Shown: in pieces, positions 50,070 through 58,766 of the stretch
How the letters are laid out: each line of letters begins with the position of its first letter
Numbering within the stretch: the stretch's first letter is position 1
Source: an uncultured Clostridia bacterium
GTDB lineage: Bacteria; Bacillota; Clostridia; Lachnospirales; CAG-274
Assembly (NCBI GenBank): GCA_947624015.1
Contig: CANQIA010000008.1
Span: 19,504-83,503 of the forward strand
DNA: 64,000 nt
Direction: 5' to 3'
Program-made: the position numbers and the translations under genes
The notes under the pieces: model-generated
Seen by the model: only the letters and a program-made list of their open reading frames with translations
What the model was told of the DNA's origin: nothing
Databases searched by the model: none

Positions 50070-51029
50070 ATGAATGATGTATTAAAAAAATTAAGCGCAA
50101 TAGGTATAGTACCTGTTGTAGTTATCAATGACGCAGATAAGGCAGTTCCTTTGGCAAAGGCTCTTGTAGAAGGCGGCATCCCCTGTGCAGAGGTCACTTT
50201 CAGAACCGCTGCTGCCGAGGAAGCTATCAAGAGAATGGCTGATGCCGTTCCCGAGCTTATCGTTGGCGCAGGCACCGTATTGACAAAAGATCAGGCTGAC
50301 AGAGCAATTGCCGCAGGTTCTCAGTTCCTTGTAAGCCCCGGCTTAGATCCCGAGATCGTTAGCTATTGTAACGAAAAGGGTTACCTTATCACTCCCGGTA
50401 CCGCTAACCCCAGCGACCTTAACCATGCCGTAAATCTTGGTCTTGAGGTAGTTAAGTTCTTCCCTGCAGAAGCTGCAGGCGGTCTTAAGATGATAAAGAG
50501 TATGGCTGCTGCATATACATCTCTTAAATTTATGCCTACCGGCGGTATCAATGCAGCTAACTTAAACAGCTATCTTGAATATGACAAGATCATATGCTGC
50601 GGCGGTAGCTGGATGGTTCCCGGCAAGCTTATCGACGAAGGTAAGTTTGACGAGATAGTTGCTCTTTGTAAGGAAGCTGTTTCCACAATGCTCGGTCTTG
50701 AAATGGTACATGTTGGCATCAATACTCCCGACGAGGCAGCCGCTATGGCTATCGCCGAGAGATTCAACAAGCTTTTCAACTTCCCTATCAAGAACGGCAA
50801 CTCTGCTGTTTTCGCTTCAAGCGGCATAGAAGTAAGAAAGCAAATGTTCTTAGGCAAGAACGGACATATCGCTATTGCTACCAACTATATGGACAGAGCT
50901 ATCAACTATATTGAAGCAATGGGCGGAGAATTCGATTACGACACTGCTGTTGTTAAGAACGGCAAGACTACTGCTATCTACTTAAAGGAAGAGTTCGGCG
51001 GCTTTGCTGTACATTTAGTTCAGAAATAA
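50070..51029 (+). CDS. KDPG/KHG aldolase fused to a VOC (glyoxalase-like) domain
   Basis: Residues 1-205 are a class I 2-keto-3-deoxy-6-phosphogluconate/4-hydroxy-2-oxoglutarate aldolase: catalytic Glu in CAEVTFRTA, GAGTVLTKDQA, the Schiff-base lysine in EVVKFFPAEAAGG and MPTGGINAANL. Residues 212-319 are a second domain with the beta-alpha-beta-beta-beta pattern of the VOC superfamily (LEMVHVGINTPDEAAAMAIAE, and HIAIATNYMDRAINYIEAMG). The protein splits keto-deoxy sugar phosphates; the added domain may bind a metal or sense a ligand. Codon use is more biased than in neighbours (CTT/AAG/GGC-rich), which suggests high expression. The ATG at 50070 follows AAAGGTGG; an earlier ATG contains that site. 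Confidence 0.88.
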   Translation: MNDVLKKLSAIGIVPVVVINDADKAVPLAKALVEGGIPCAEVTFRTAAAEEAIKRMADAVPELIVGAGTVLTKDQADRAIAAGSQFLVSPGLDPEIVSYCNEKGYLITPGTANPSDLNHAVNLGLEVVKFFPAEAAGGLKMIKSMAAAYTSLKFMPTGGINAANLNSYLEYDKIICCGGSWMVPGKLIDEGKFDEIVALCKEAVSTMLGLEMVHVGINTPDEAAAMAIAERFNKLFNFPIKNGNSAVFASSGIEVRKQMFLGKNGHIAIATNYMDRAINYIEAMGGEFDYDTAVVKNGKTTAIYLKEEFGGFAVHLVQK

Positions 51030-51038
51030 TCAAAAAGC

Positions 51039-51095
51039 TTAAGGGGCTGTGGCAAATACCGATAAAACGGTGTTTGCCCACAGCCCCTTTTATTA
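51039..51095 (+). terminator. Terminator after the aldolase gene (GCTGTGGCAAA hairpin, copy 2)
   Basis: AAGGGGCTGTGG (51041-51052) pairs with CCACAGCCCCTT (51078-51089), with an inner ACCG/CGGT stem, followed by TTATTATT. It shares GCTGTGGCAAAT and ACGGTGTTTGCC with the terminator after mreB. Confidence 0.88.
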
Positions 51096-51151
51096 TTGTA
51101 TAAAAATATTCAAACTGAACTCAGTATAAAACGCTGTCTTAATTTATCATT

Positions 51152-51781
51152 CTAAAGATCTCCGAATATTACCGGCAACTGAGTCTTAAGATCTGCCAAA
51201 AGCATATTTGCTATCTGCCTTATCTGTGGATGCGCCCTTTCGGAAGTCCTCAGCTCAAAGAAATGTCTCCAGCTCCTTAAATTCATAGTCACAACTATCT
51301 CTGTCTTAAGGCTGTTGGGAAGTATGCTTCTTGCCTCCTCAGGCTTTGCGCCCATGGCGATAAGCTCGTTATATTCTCTTTCAATATTCTCCATGGCTTC
51401 TTTCCATACTGCCATTTTGCTCTTGCCCTCCTCTGTACTCTCATTCCAGAAGCAAGGGCGTATAAATGTAAGCTCATTGCCGAATTTATCATTGGCATAA
51501 TTGCAGTATCTTGTGCTTTCTTGGGAATAGCTGGCTAACCTATGCCTTACAAGCTCATGGGTAACGCCTCTGTCGCATATGAATCTGACAGTTATTTTTT
51601 CATGCTCTATTACCGATTCATGTCCTCTGCCTATAATATTGGCAATAAATTTCTCTGCGCTACCTTCGGAAATATTGCCCTCGCTTTTATAGCAGGTCCT
51701 TCCTGCGCGCTCTATTGTTTTCATCATTCTCTGAGGATCCAGTTCATCCTCTATGATATATGACGGTTCTATAACTCGCAT
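51152..51781 (-). CDS. thyX: FAD-dependent thymidylate synthase
   Basis: ThyX makes dTMP from dUMP with methylene-tetrahydrofolate and FADH2. The family signature RHRLASYSQESTR is present near residue 78, along with RAGRTCYKSEG, GHESVIEHEKITVRF and the C-terminal LRSWRHFFELRTSERAHPQI. At 209 residues it is of normal size. AAAGGAG precedes the ATG. It is the last gene of the dnaX-ybaB-recR-thyX unit, 12 bases after recR, joining nucleotide supply to replication and repair functions. Confidence 0.96.
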   Translation of the reverse strand: MRVIEPSYIIEDELDPQRMMKTIERAGRTCYKSEGNISEGSAEKFIANIIGRGHESVIEHEKITVRFICDRGVTHELVRHRLASYSQESTRYCNYANDKFGNELTFIRPCFWNESTEEGKSKMAVWKEAMENIEREYNELIAMGAKPEEARSILPNSLKTEIVVTMNLRSWRHFFELRTSERAHPQIRQIANMLLADLKTQLPVIFGDL

Positions 51782-51793
51782 AGTATTACTCCT

Positions 51794-52390
51794 TTACATT
51801 TCGCTTCTGCCTTCCAAGGCTCTTGAAAGTGTGACCTCGTCTATATATTCCAAGTCGCTTCCCACAGGCACGCCGTTTGCGATCCTTGTGACCTTGACTC
51901 CCAAAGGCTTTAATATCTTACTTATATAGGCGGCTGTTACATCTCCCTCAACAGTAGGGTTGGTAGCTATAATGACTTCTTTTATATCATCGTTTATACG
52001 CCTTACAAGTTCCCTTATTTTTATATCCTCGGGACCTATGCCCTTTGTAACGGCTATGGCTCCGTGAAGTATATGATAAAGCCCATTATATCCTCTTGTC
52101 TTTTCATAGGCTGCCATATCTCTTGGATTTTCCACGACCATTATCACATCTTTTTGCCTTCTTTGATCCGAGCATATGCCGCATGGATCCGAATCCGTAA
52201 GATTACAGCATACGGAACAGTATTTTACCTCTGTCTTGGCCTGCATAATGCTCTCCGAAAGAGCCTTTGCCTCTTCCTTAGGCATACTTATAATATGGAA
52301 TGCAAGCCTCTGGGCTGATTTGCCGCCGATACCCGGCAGTCTTGAAAGCTGCTCTATAAGCCTATTTACAGAATCTCCGTAGTAATTCAT
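51794..52390 (-). CDS. recR: Recombination mediator RecR
   Basis: This 198-residue DNA-binding protein works with RecF and RecO to load RecA at gaps. The helix-hairpin-helix LSRLPGIGGKSAQRLAFH, the four zinc cysteines in CSVCCNLTDSDPCGIC, and the Toprim domain (VVENPRDMAAYEKTRGYNG and IATNPTVEGDVTAAYI) are all intact. AGGAG precedes the ATG. It follows ybaB by 12 bases, the standard dnaX-ybaB-recR order of Firmicutes. Confidence 0.97.
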   Translation of the reverse strand: MNYYGDSVNRLIEQLSRLPGIGGKSAQRLAFHIISMPKEEAKALSESIMQAKTEVKYCSVCCNLTDSDPCGICSDQRRQKDVIMVVENPRDMAAYEKTRGYNGLYHILHGAIAVTKGIGPEDIKIRELVRRINDDIKEVIIATNPTVEGDVTAAYISKILKPLGVKVTRIANGVPVGSDLEYIDEVTLSRALEGRSEM

Positions 52391-52402
52391 TTTCGTTCAC
52401 TC

Positions 52403-52747
52403 CTAGAAAAGCCCCGGCATACCTCCGCCTAAGCCTGCAATACCGCCCATAGCCGAAGCAGCCGCCTCGTCAGCCTGACGTATAGCCTCGTTTACGGCAG
52501 TCAAAACAAGATCCTGAAGCATTTCCACATCGTCGGGATCTACCACATCGGGATCTATCTCTATTGACTTTATTACCTTCTTGCCTGTAATTATTACCTT
52601 TACGGCGCCGCCTCCGCTTGTGACTTCAAATTCCTTTGTCTCCAGATCCTGCTGAGCCTGCTCCATCTGCTTTTGCATTTTCTGAGCCTGCTTCATAAGG
52701 TTATTCATATTCATACCGCCAAAGCCGCCGTTAAATCCTCTTGCCAT
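52403..52747 (-). CDS. YbaB/EbfC nucleoid-associated protein
   Basis: This 114-residue protein is the small DNA-binding YbaB/EbfC family member normally encoded between dnaX and recR. The N-terminal Met/Gly/Asn-rich start ([18 protein letters not shown]) and helix [20 protein letters not shown] are followed by [20 protein letters not shown] and the conserved [19 protein letters not shown]. It binds DNA as a dimer and is thought to help in recovery or expression control. GGAGG precedes the ATG. It lies 62 bases after dnaX. Confidence 0.93.
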   Translation of the reverse strand: MARGFNGGFGGMNMNNLMKQAQKMQKQMEQAQQDLETKEFEVTSGGGAVKVIITGKKVIKSIEIDPDVVDPDDVEMLQDLVLTAVNEAIRQADEAAASAMGGIAGLGGGMPGLF

Positions 52748-52809
52748 TATAATTTACCTCCAATATGTTTTAATATAGTATAATTGATTTCGGTCTGTTT
52801 TTCAAGTAC

Positions 52810-54405
52810 TTACTCAAAGGTAACTATATTGCCGAATACCTTTGTAAAATCATCCTGCACCACGACCTTTACCTCCTCGTCGCCGACGCCGTATTTTTCT
52901 ATATGACGGGCGGTATATTGTTCCTCGGTCATAGTTTTGATATTAAATTCCTTGCCGTAGAACCCCTTCAAAAGCTCAGAGATCTCCCCAATATGGTTAT
53001 CCACAGTCATCTTGGGACCGTTGTTCACACATACTATGGTCAATATATCCTCGTCTATATATGCAGGCTTAACATTGGCAAGCATTGCCCTAAGCACACC
53101 CTTGTCAAGACTTTTTACAAACTTTTTCCAGCCGTTTATAACATTCTTTATATCTTCGGGAACAGCCTTTTCCACAGGAGCGACAGGCTGCTGCTCCTTC
53201 TTTTTCTCGGTGAGAGGAGGCTGTGACTCGCTTTTTGATACTATCGGTATGCCCTTTTCAAGGGTATTTTCAATTTCCCTGAGTCTTTTGTCCACACTGC
53301 CCATATCGCAGCTTGTAACAGGATCGCACGCCTTTATTATACATACCTCCAAAAGTATTCTGGGGCTAAAGCTGTATTTGACCGAATTGCCAAGACCGGA
53401 AAAGCTGTTTATAAGACTTATGATATAATCGTAGCCAAGGGCATTCCCCTGACGCACAAGCTTATCAATATACTCTTTTGAATAATCAAGAGCCTTGCTT
53501 TCTCTTCCGATAGATATGGCAAGGAGAAGGTTTCTGAGATGAGTTATGATATCGTTTATAAACTGAGTGATATCCCTACCCTGAAGCACTATTTTGTCTA
53601 CAATATCCATAGACCTTCCGCAGTCCCCGTCATTTATGGCATTCATAAGCTCGAAAAACACCGAAGTATCCGCCGCTCCCGTAACCTCTCTGACATCGGC
53701 GGCAGTTATCTGTCTGTCAAAATAAAAGCTTATGCACTGATCCAATATACTGAGGGCGTCTCTCATGGCTCCGTCAGAGATCTCCGCTATATATTCTACG
53801 GCGTCGTCTGTAACATCGGCGCCTTCGCCTTTAATATATTCCTTCAGAACGGATACCATATCGCTCTTGCTTATCCTGTGAAAATCAAAGCGCTGGCACC
53901 TTGAAAGAACAGTTGCCGGCATTTTCTGTGGATCTGTGGTGGCAAGTATAAACACCGCATATTCGGGAGGCTCTTCCAGAGTTTTTAAAAGAGCATTAAA
54001 GGCGCTTGTCGAAAGCATATGCACCTCGTCTATAATATAGACCTTGTATTTACAGTCCGTCGGCGGATATTTTACCTCGTCTATTATAGTTCTTACATTT
54101 TCAACGCCGTTATTGCTGGCAGCGTCTATCTCTATTACGTTTACGCCTGTATCGCCCAGTATCTCCTTACATACTCTGCACTTATTGCAGGGCTTGGTAC
54201 CCTCTTCCGATATACAGTTTATGGCACGGGCAAATATTTTCGCCGTAGTGGTCTTGCCTGTACCCCTTGTGCCGCAAAAAAGATAGGCATGATTTATCCT
54301 GCCCTTTTCTATCTGATTTTTAAGTGTTCTTATAATATGCTCCTGACCGACAACATCCTCAAAGCGCTGTGGTCTTAAGCGTCTGTATAAAGCCTGATAT
54401 GCCAT
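52810..54405 (-). CDS. dnaX: DNA polymerase III subunits gamma/tau
   Basis: This 531-residue clamp-loader subunit contains the AAA+ ATPase (residues 1-230): Walker A CGTRGTGKTTTAKIFARA, the four-cysteine zinc module (CISEEGTKPCNKCRVC), Walker B VYIIDEVHML, and the sensor 1 region FILATTDPQKMPATVLSRCQ. The clamp-loader lid and collar follow (about 240-370), then a tau-type tail with a linker (about 385-410) and a polymerase-contacting C-terminus. No internal frameshift site for a separate gamma form was obvious. AGGAGG precedes the ATG at 54405 by 10 bases; a GTG three codons earlier is too close to it. Confidence 0.96.
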   Translation of the reverse strand: MAYQALYRRLRPQRFEDVVGQEHIIRTLKNQIEKGRINHAYLFCGTRGTGKTTTAKIFARAINCISEEGTKPCNKCRVCKEILGDTGVNVIEIDAASNNGVENVRTIIDEVKYPPTDCKYKVYIIDEVHMLSTSAFNALLKTLEEPPEYAVFILATTDPQKMPATVLSRCQRFDFHRISKSDMVSVLKEYIKGEGADVTDDAVEYIAEISDGAMRDALSILDQCISFYFDRQITAADVREVTGAADTSVFFELMNAINDGDCGRSMDIVDKIVLQGRDITQFINDIITHLRNLLLAISIGRESKALDYSKEYIDKLVRQGNALGYDYIISLINSFSGLGNSVKYSFSPRILLEVCIIKACDPVTSCDMGSVDKRLREIENTLEKGIPIVSKSESQPPLTEKKKEQQPVAPVEKAVPEDIKNVINGWKKFVKSLDKGVLRAMLANVKPAYIDEDILTIVCVNNGPKMTVDNHIGEISELLKGFYGKEFNIKTMTEEQYTARHIEKYGVGDEEVKVVVQDDFTKVFGNIVTFE

Positions 54406-54419
54406 ATGCGGCACACCTC

Positions 54420-55190
54420 CTATAGCTCGGCAATAATGATACCGCTGTTCTTTTTGTAATTCTTAAGTCCTATATAAATATATGTGGCTGCGATCGCCCA
54501 TGTAATAATACTGCTGTAACTAAAGCCTGCAAGACCTATAACAAGAGCCAATATGTTGGGGAATGTCCTTGCATACACAGCCAGCTTCATAAGGGTACCG
54601 AATTTTACCTGCGCCTTTATAAGTATCATATTTATAAGGTTGCCTATAAGCGCCAGCACAACAAGATTGAGCGCCGTACCCAAAAGCAGCGATATAAGTA
54701 TACTTATGCCCATTATTGAGAAAAACATTATTTTAAATGTCCTGCCGTTAAGTATATTCTTTACATCATTGCTTGACAGCTCGTCTTTAAAGTCCGCAAA
54801 ATGAAAGCTCTGCTTTTGAATGCCGTTGCCTATAAACATATCGTCACTGTCAGCCATAATGTAGAACTGATAGCCTTGAGCCATTTCTTCCTTTATATCG
54901 CTGTCGGTATCAATAAGTATCCTGAGTCCTGTCTCCTTTGAGTTGATATCTATCTTTTCGCAGTTGAACTTACCGCCTGAAACAGAAAATTCAGGTATGT
55001 ATTTGTCTGTGATACCCTTCATGCCACCCAACCGGGAATACTTTACGCCCAAGGGTATAAAAGATATTATCGCTGTAAGTATTGTAAACAGAACAAGATA
55101 GCCGACCACTCTTGAAGTCTTGTTCCTCATAAGCTCCGGATAGCTTTCAAATTTATATATAGCCGTAATAAGCTGTTTAATAAAATTCAT
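54420..55190 (-). CDS. DUF1189-family membrane protein
   Basis: This 256-residue protein matches DUF1189 (Firmicutes membrane proteins of unknown function). After the basic, aromatic N-terminus (FIKQLITAIYKFESYPELMR), hydrophobic segments lie near residues 30-48, 165-190, 195-212 and 215-245, with a soluble loop (50-160) between the first two that includes DTDSDIKEEMAQGYQFYI. GGAGG precedes the ATG. It lies 14 bases upstream of the dnaX start and so may be co-transcribed with it. No activity can be proposed from sequence. Confidence 0.8.
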   Translation of the reverse strand: MNFIKQLITAIYKFESYPELMRNKTSRVVGYLVLFTILTAIISFIPLGVKYSRLGGMKGITDKYIPEFSVSGGKFNCEKIDINSKETGLRILIDTDSDIKEEMAQGYQFYIMADSDDMFIGNGIQKQSFHFADFKDELSSNDVKNILNGRTFKIMFFSIMGISILISLLLGTALNLVVLALIGNLINMILIKAQVKFGTLMKLAVYARTFPNILALVIGLAGFSYSSIITWAIAATYIYIGLKNYKKNSGIIIAEL

Positions 55191-55262
55191 AATTAACCTC
55201 CATATCCATAGTCTATTTTAGTATACAATATTTTATAAATTTTTACAACAAATTTTGAAATT

Positions 55263-56150
55263 TTATACCTCACTGCTTTGAAGCACATTTCTGAATTCCT
55301 TTAAAAGAGCCTCTGCGGCAGGAGAAAAAATATGATACTTTTTCCATATGATATACATTTTGGTCTCAAGTGGTGGATACAGAGGTCTGAATGTAAGACC
55401 GCTTTCTATGCTTGTATCCACAATATGCTTAAAAGTAAGCGCAACTCCAAGACCCTCTCTCACAAAAACGGCTGCATTGTTGGAAAGGTTAAAATCCGCA
55501 AGAAAATTCAGCTTGTCAAGTATATCGCTGTTCCATCTGGGCAGATCTGCAGCCATTGACTGCCTTGATGTGAATATCGGGTACATAAGAAGATCCTCAG
55601 CCCTTATTTCGCTTTTTTCGGCAAGGGGATGATCCTTTGGTATTACCACGCCCCATATATTGCTTTCCGGTATCTCTATATAATTATATTTTGACAGATC
55701 GGGAGGTTCGACTATAAATGCAAAGTCGTATATTCCCTTACTGAGTTTTTCGTTTACCTGTTCAGTATCTCCGCTCACTATGTGATACCGTATAAGAGGG
55801 TATTTTTCATTGAGATTTTTGACCGCTCTTGCCAAATACTTGATAAGGTAAGATTCGGCGCAGCCAATGTGTATATCCCCACTTACTGTATCTCCGAGAG
55901 TCCTGAATTCCTCTTTTATCTTATCAGCCATTTCCAGAAGATCCTCTGTTCTCCTTTTAAGCAGCATACCTTCGTCAGTCAAATGTATACTGTAGCTGCT
56001 TCTTGTAAAAAGCTGCTGTCCAAGTTCCTCTTCCAGCTCCTTCATCGTACGAGACAATGTGGGCTGAGAAACATGAAGCCTTTCGGCAGCTCTTGACATA
56101 TTTTCTTCCCTGGCTATTTCCAAAAAATATTTTAAAGTTCTTAATTCCAT
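55263..56150 (-). CDS. LysR-family transcriptional regulator
   Basis: This 295-residue regulator has the LysR winged helix (residues 1-60, LRTLKYFLEIAREENMSRAA, then ERLHVSQPTLSRTMKELE) and a periplasmic-binding-like effector domain (about 90-290, GDIHIGCAESYLIKYLARA and GVALTFKHI). It is divergent from the alpha/beta hydrolase gene at 56296, with its own perfect-consensus promoter (56168-56196) overlapped by an inverted repeat. This arrangement is the standard one for a LysR protein controlling itself and the adjacent gene; the effector is unknown. Confidence 0.93.
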   Translation of the reverse strand: MELRTLKYFLEIAREENMSRAAERLHVSQPTLSRTMKELEEELGQQLFTRSSYSIHLTDEGMLLKRRTEDLLEMADKIKEEFRTLGDTVSGDIHIGCAESYLIKYLARAVKNLNEKYPLIRYHIVSGDTEQVNEKLSKGIYDFAFIVEPPDLSKYNYIEIPESNIWGVVIPKDHPLAEKSEIRAEDLLMYPIFTSRQSMAADLPRWNSDILDKLNFLADFNLSNNAAVFVREGLGVALTFKHIVDTSIESGLTFRPLYPPLETKMYIIWKKYHIFSPAAEALLKEFRNVLQSSEV

Positions 56151-56167
56151 AATATCGCCTCAAATAT

Positions 56168-56196
56168 ATTATAGTACGTTCTGTTATTTATGTCAA
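56168..56196 (-). promoter_or_regulatory. Perfect-consensus promoter of the LysR gene
   Basis: On the minus strand TTGACA (56191-56196) and TATAAT (56168-56173) are 17 bases apart, matching the sigma-A consensus at every hexamer base. Confidence 0.85.
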
Positions 56197-56205
56197 GAAT
56201 AACAG
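56181..56205. promoter_or_regulatory. Inverted-repeat operator between LysR and hydrolase genes
   Basis: CTGTTATT (56181-56188) and AATAACAG (56198-56205) are separated by 9 bases. The site covers the -35 box of the LysR gene, consistent with autoregulation, and lies about 20 bases upstream of the hydrolase -35. Confidence 0.65.
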
Positions 56206-56224
56206 GATATAAGATATAGGTATT

Positions 56225-56253
56225 TTGTTTATTTATACAGCAAATGTTATAAT
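56225..56253 (+). promoter_or_regulatory. Promoter of the alpha/beta hydrolase gene
   Basis: TTGTTT (56225-56230) and TATAAT (56248-56253) are 17 bases apart, 42 bases before the ATG at 56296. Confidence 0.7.
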
Positions 56254-56295
56254 TAAATCATGATCATAAAATATATAAGGAAAGGATGTCTTATT

Positions 56296-57258
56296 ATGCT
56301 CACTATGACAAACGAATGGGACAAGGTCTTCCCAAAAAGCGACAAAGTAAACCATAAAAAAGTTGAATTCCATAACAGATACGGCATTACCCTTGCTGCC
56401 GATATGTACGAACCCAAAAATGTAAAGGGCAAACTGCCTGCCATAGCTGTATGCGGACCCTTTGGCGCCGTAAAGGAGCAGTCCTCAGGGCTTTATGCTC
56501 AAACAATGGCAGAGAAAGGCTTCATTACCATTGCCTTCGATCCTTCCTTTACGGGAGAAAGCGGCGGAGAACCACGCTATGTTGCATCTCCCGACATAAA
56601 CACGGAGGACTTCTGTGCGGCTGTGGACTTTTTAAGCGTACAGGATAATGTGGATCCCGAAAAAATAGGCATTATAGGAATATGCGGCTGGGGCGGTATG
56701 GCAATAAACGCCGCTGCGATAGATACCAGGATAAAGGCAACGGTTGCTTCTACAATGTACGATATGTGCCGTGTAAGCGCTCAGGGATATTTTGATTCCA
56801 TGGATGCCGACGCCCGTTATGAACAGAAAAAAGCTCTCAATGCCCAAAGAACAGCCGATTACAGAAACGGAACATATCAAAGAGCAGGCGGAGTAGTCGA
56901 TCCTCTGCCCGATGATGCGCCTTTTTTTGTGAAAGATTATTATGATTACTATAAAACAGAGAGAGGCTATCACAAGCGTTCTCTTAACTCAAACAACGGC
57001 TGGAACACTACATCCTCTCTTTCATTTATAAATATGCCCATACTGTGTTACAGTGATGAGATAAGAAGCGCCGTGCTTATAGTACATGGAGAAAAGGCTC
57101 ACTCCTGCTATTTCGGTAAGGATGCCTATAAAAAGCTGAAAGGCAACAACAAAGAGCTTTATATCATACCGGATGCGGTACACACAGACCTTTATGACAA
57201 GACGGATATAATTCCATTTGATAAAATGGCAGATTTTTTCAATAAAAATTTTATTTAA
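56296..57258 (+). CDS. Alpha/beta hydrolase with cysteine in the nucleophile elbow
   Basis: This 320-residue protein has the alpha/beta hydrolase fold of the dienelactone-hydrolase/YcjY-like group: FHNRYGITLAADMYEPK at the N-terminus, PAIAVCGPFGAVKEQSSGLY, FDPSFTGESGGEP and, at the nucleophile elbow, IGICGWGGMAINAAA, where the usual serine of GxSxG is cysteine (GICGWG). Late acidic and histidine positions are seen in ILVHGEKAHSCYF and DAVHTDLYDK. It probably hydrolyses an ester or lactone. The start at 56296 follows AAAGGATGTC; an upstream ATG adds 12 residues. It is controlled by the divergent LysR gene. Confidence 0.82.
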   Translation: MLTMTNEWDKVFPKSDKVNHKKVEFHNRYGITLAADMYEPKNVKGKLPAIAVCGPFGAVKEQSSGLYAQTMAEKGFITIAFDPSFTGESGGEPRYVASPDINTEDFCAAVDFLSVQDNVDPEKIGIIGICGWGGMAINAAAIDTRIKATVASTMYDMCRVSAQGYFDSMDADARYEQKKALNAQRTADYRNGTYQRAGGVVDPLPDDAPFFVKDYYDYYKTERGYHKRSLNSNNGWNTTSSLSFINMPILCYSDEIRSAVLIVHGEKAHSCYFGKDAYKKLKGNNKELYIIPDAVHTDLYDKTDIIPFDKMADFFNKNFI

Positions 57259-57267
57259 AAAAGGCAA

Positions 57268-57312
57268 AAAAATCGGCACGGCAGATCCTTATGAACGCTG
57301 TGCCGATATTAT
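57268..57312. terminator. Bidirectional terminator after the hydrolase gene
   Basis: ATCGGCAC (57272-57279) pairs with GTGCCGAT (57300-57307), extended by GGC/GCT, with A-rich and T-rich flanks for both directions. Confidence 0.75.
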
Positions 57313-57959
57313 TATTCAGCCATAATAATATTAAATGTCTTAACTGTACTTTCCTTATACTCTTCGGGCATGACCACAAAACCTACATAGCTGTCCCTAT
57401 CCTGATAGAGCGCATATTTTTTAAGCAGTGCGGAATTTGAAAGCTTTACGGCAATAGGTACGTTTTTGCCTGTTTCGGGATCAGCTCCTCTAAGGACAAG
57501 CCCTTTTTCATCAAGCTTCTTTACGGCATCCGCTCCTATATATTTTTCAAGGGGTACATAATAGCCCGACTCTATAAATTTATTTGTATACTCGCTGTCA
57601 GCCATTATCATATTGAACTGAGAGGCATAGAGATATGTATTGAATTTCTGATTAAGCTCAGCCTCTATCATAACATCCGTTTCATCGGAATAGAAGCACT
57701 CTACTTCAACAGTATACTTGGAGGGATCCAGTCCCAGAAGCTTATCCAATTCCCCCGTAAGCGCATCGTCATCAGCCATTGAGAGAAACTGACCGTACAT
57801 GGCTATACCGCAGTAATTATCGGGATGCGGCTTTACAAACATAGTGTATATTATGGAAAGACCCGCTATTATAAGAAAACCCACAATAAATATCCTGAGC
57901 CTGTAATATTCCCATATATGCTCCAGCTTTCCCTTATTGTCCAAATCCTTAAACGTCAT
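57312..57959 (-). CDS. Uncharacterised single-pass membrane protein
   Basis: I do not recognise this 215-residue protein. A cytoplasmic N-terminal segment (MTFKDLDNKGKLEHIWEYYR) is followed by one membrane helix (LRIFIVGFLIIAGLSIIYTM, about 20-40) and a 175-residue extracytoplasmic domain. The domain has alternating helices and strands (QFNMIMADSEYTNKFIESGY and YVGFVVMPEEYKESTVKTF) and recalls extracellular solute-binding folds only weakly. GGAGGAATAAT spans the stop of the DUF6062-type gene upstream, whose stop is 2 bases before this start, so the two are tightly coupled. Known function: none. Confidence 0.65.
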   Translation of the reverse strand: MTFKDLDNKGKLEHIWEYYRLRIFIVGFLIIAGLSIIYTMFVKPHPDNYCGIAMYGQFLSMADDDALTGELDKLLGLDPSKYTVEVECFYSDETDVMIEAELNQKFNTYLYASQFNMIMADSEYTNKFIESGYYVPLEKYIGADAVKKLDEKGLVLRGADPETGKNVPIAVKLSNSALLKKYALYQDRDSYVGFVVMPEEYKESTVKTFNIIMAE

Positions 57960-57960
57960 A

Positions 57961-58689
57961 TTATTCCTCCACAAATTCGCCTGAAAGCTTTGTTATCGCC
58001 CTTACAAGAGAGTCCTTGGCAGTACCCCAGGGAGCGTCTTTGTAATTATGGTCGAACTTGTTTACAAAATGATCGACCTCGCCCTCAAGGCGCTTGAGAT
58101 TTTCAAGCTGTACAGGTACGACAATGTCTATAAATTCGTCATGATCCTTACCCTTAAGTTTTTTTGCGCTTTGTTCAAGCAGCATTGAAAAATGCTCAAG
58201 GCAAAAGCCCTTTGACGCCTTTACCTTTTCCTTTAAGGAATCGTCCTTTTTCCACATAAAGAAAAACGTATCAAAATACCTGTCAAAATTATTGCGTATC
58301 CTGTCACATACATAGCAGGAAGCATTTATTTTATCCAAATATTGACTTACCGCATTTTCGCCCTTGGTATTCTTACCGAATAAGCCCTTTTTCTCCTGTG
58401 ATTTAAGAGAGGCGCAAAGAGCGGGCAGATCTCTGTTTATCTTTTGCAGATGAGAATGTACCATAAGAGCAACTCCAAGTCTGTTCTGCTCCTTATACAT
58501 CATGTCAAAATGCTTTCCGCAAAAGCCTGTGGCATCTGTTTTTGCCCGTATATCGTCTTCCATATAGGAAGCGCCCAGCATATAGTCTATTGCGTCCTTT
58601 TCAAGAGCATGATACATATTGCAAAAGGGACATTCTCCCCCTGCCTCAAAGCCTTCGTTCACGGGTATCGTATATATCTGTTCCTTCAT
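57961..58689 (-). CDS. DUF6062-like cysteine/histidine-rich protein
   Basis: This 242-residue soluble protein has a duplicated metal-binding pattern: CPFC near residue 20 with FCGKHFDMMYKEQNRLG near 56, and CYVC near 128 with FCLEHFSMLLEQSAKKL near 163. Each pair offers Cys2 plus Cys-His ligands for zinc or iron. This arrangement matches the DUF6062 family, whose function is unknown. The rest is mostly helical and highly charged. AGAGGTGAT precedes the ATG at 58689. The membrane protein at 57312 is co-translated. A redox-sensing or metal role is a guess. Confidence 0.72.
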   Translation of the reverse strand: MKEQIYTIPVNEGFEAGGECPFCNMYHALEKDAIDYMLGASYMEDDIRAKTDATGFCGKHFDMMYKEQNRLGVALMVHSHLQKINRDLPALCASLKSQEKKGLFGKNTKGENAVSQYLDKINASCYVCDRIRNNFDRYFDTFFFMWKKDDSLKEKVKASKGFCLEHFSMLLEQSAKKLKGKDHDEFIDIVVPVQLENLKRLEGEVDHFVNKFDHNYKDAPWGTAKDSLVRAITKLSGEFVEE

Positions 58690-58766
58690 ATTTATCACCT
58701 CTGATAAGAATTATAACATATATCGCCATAAATTCAAAGGGATTTTTGACTTACCGACAGCAGAGA

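Noticed and set aside
54406..54419. Signal recognition particle RNA near dnaX
   Set aside because: Only 14 bases separate dnaX from its upstream neighbour, leaving no space for the RNA gene often found there.
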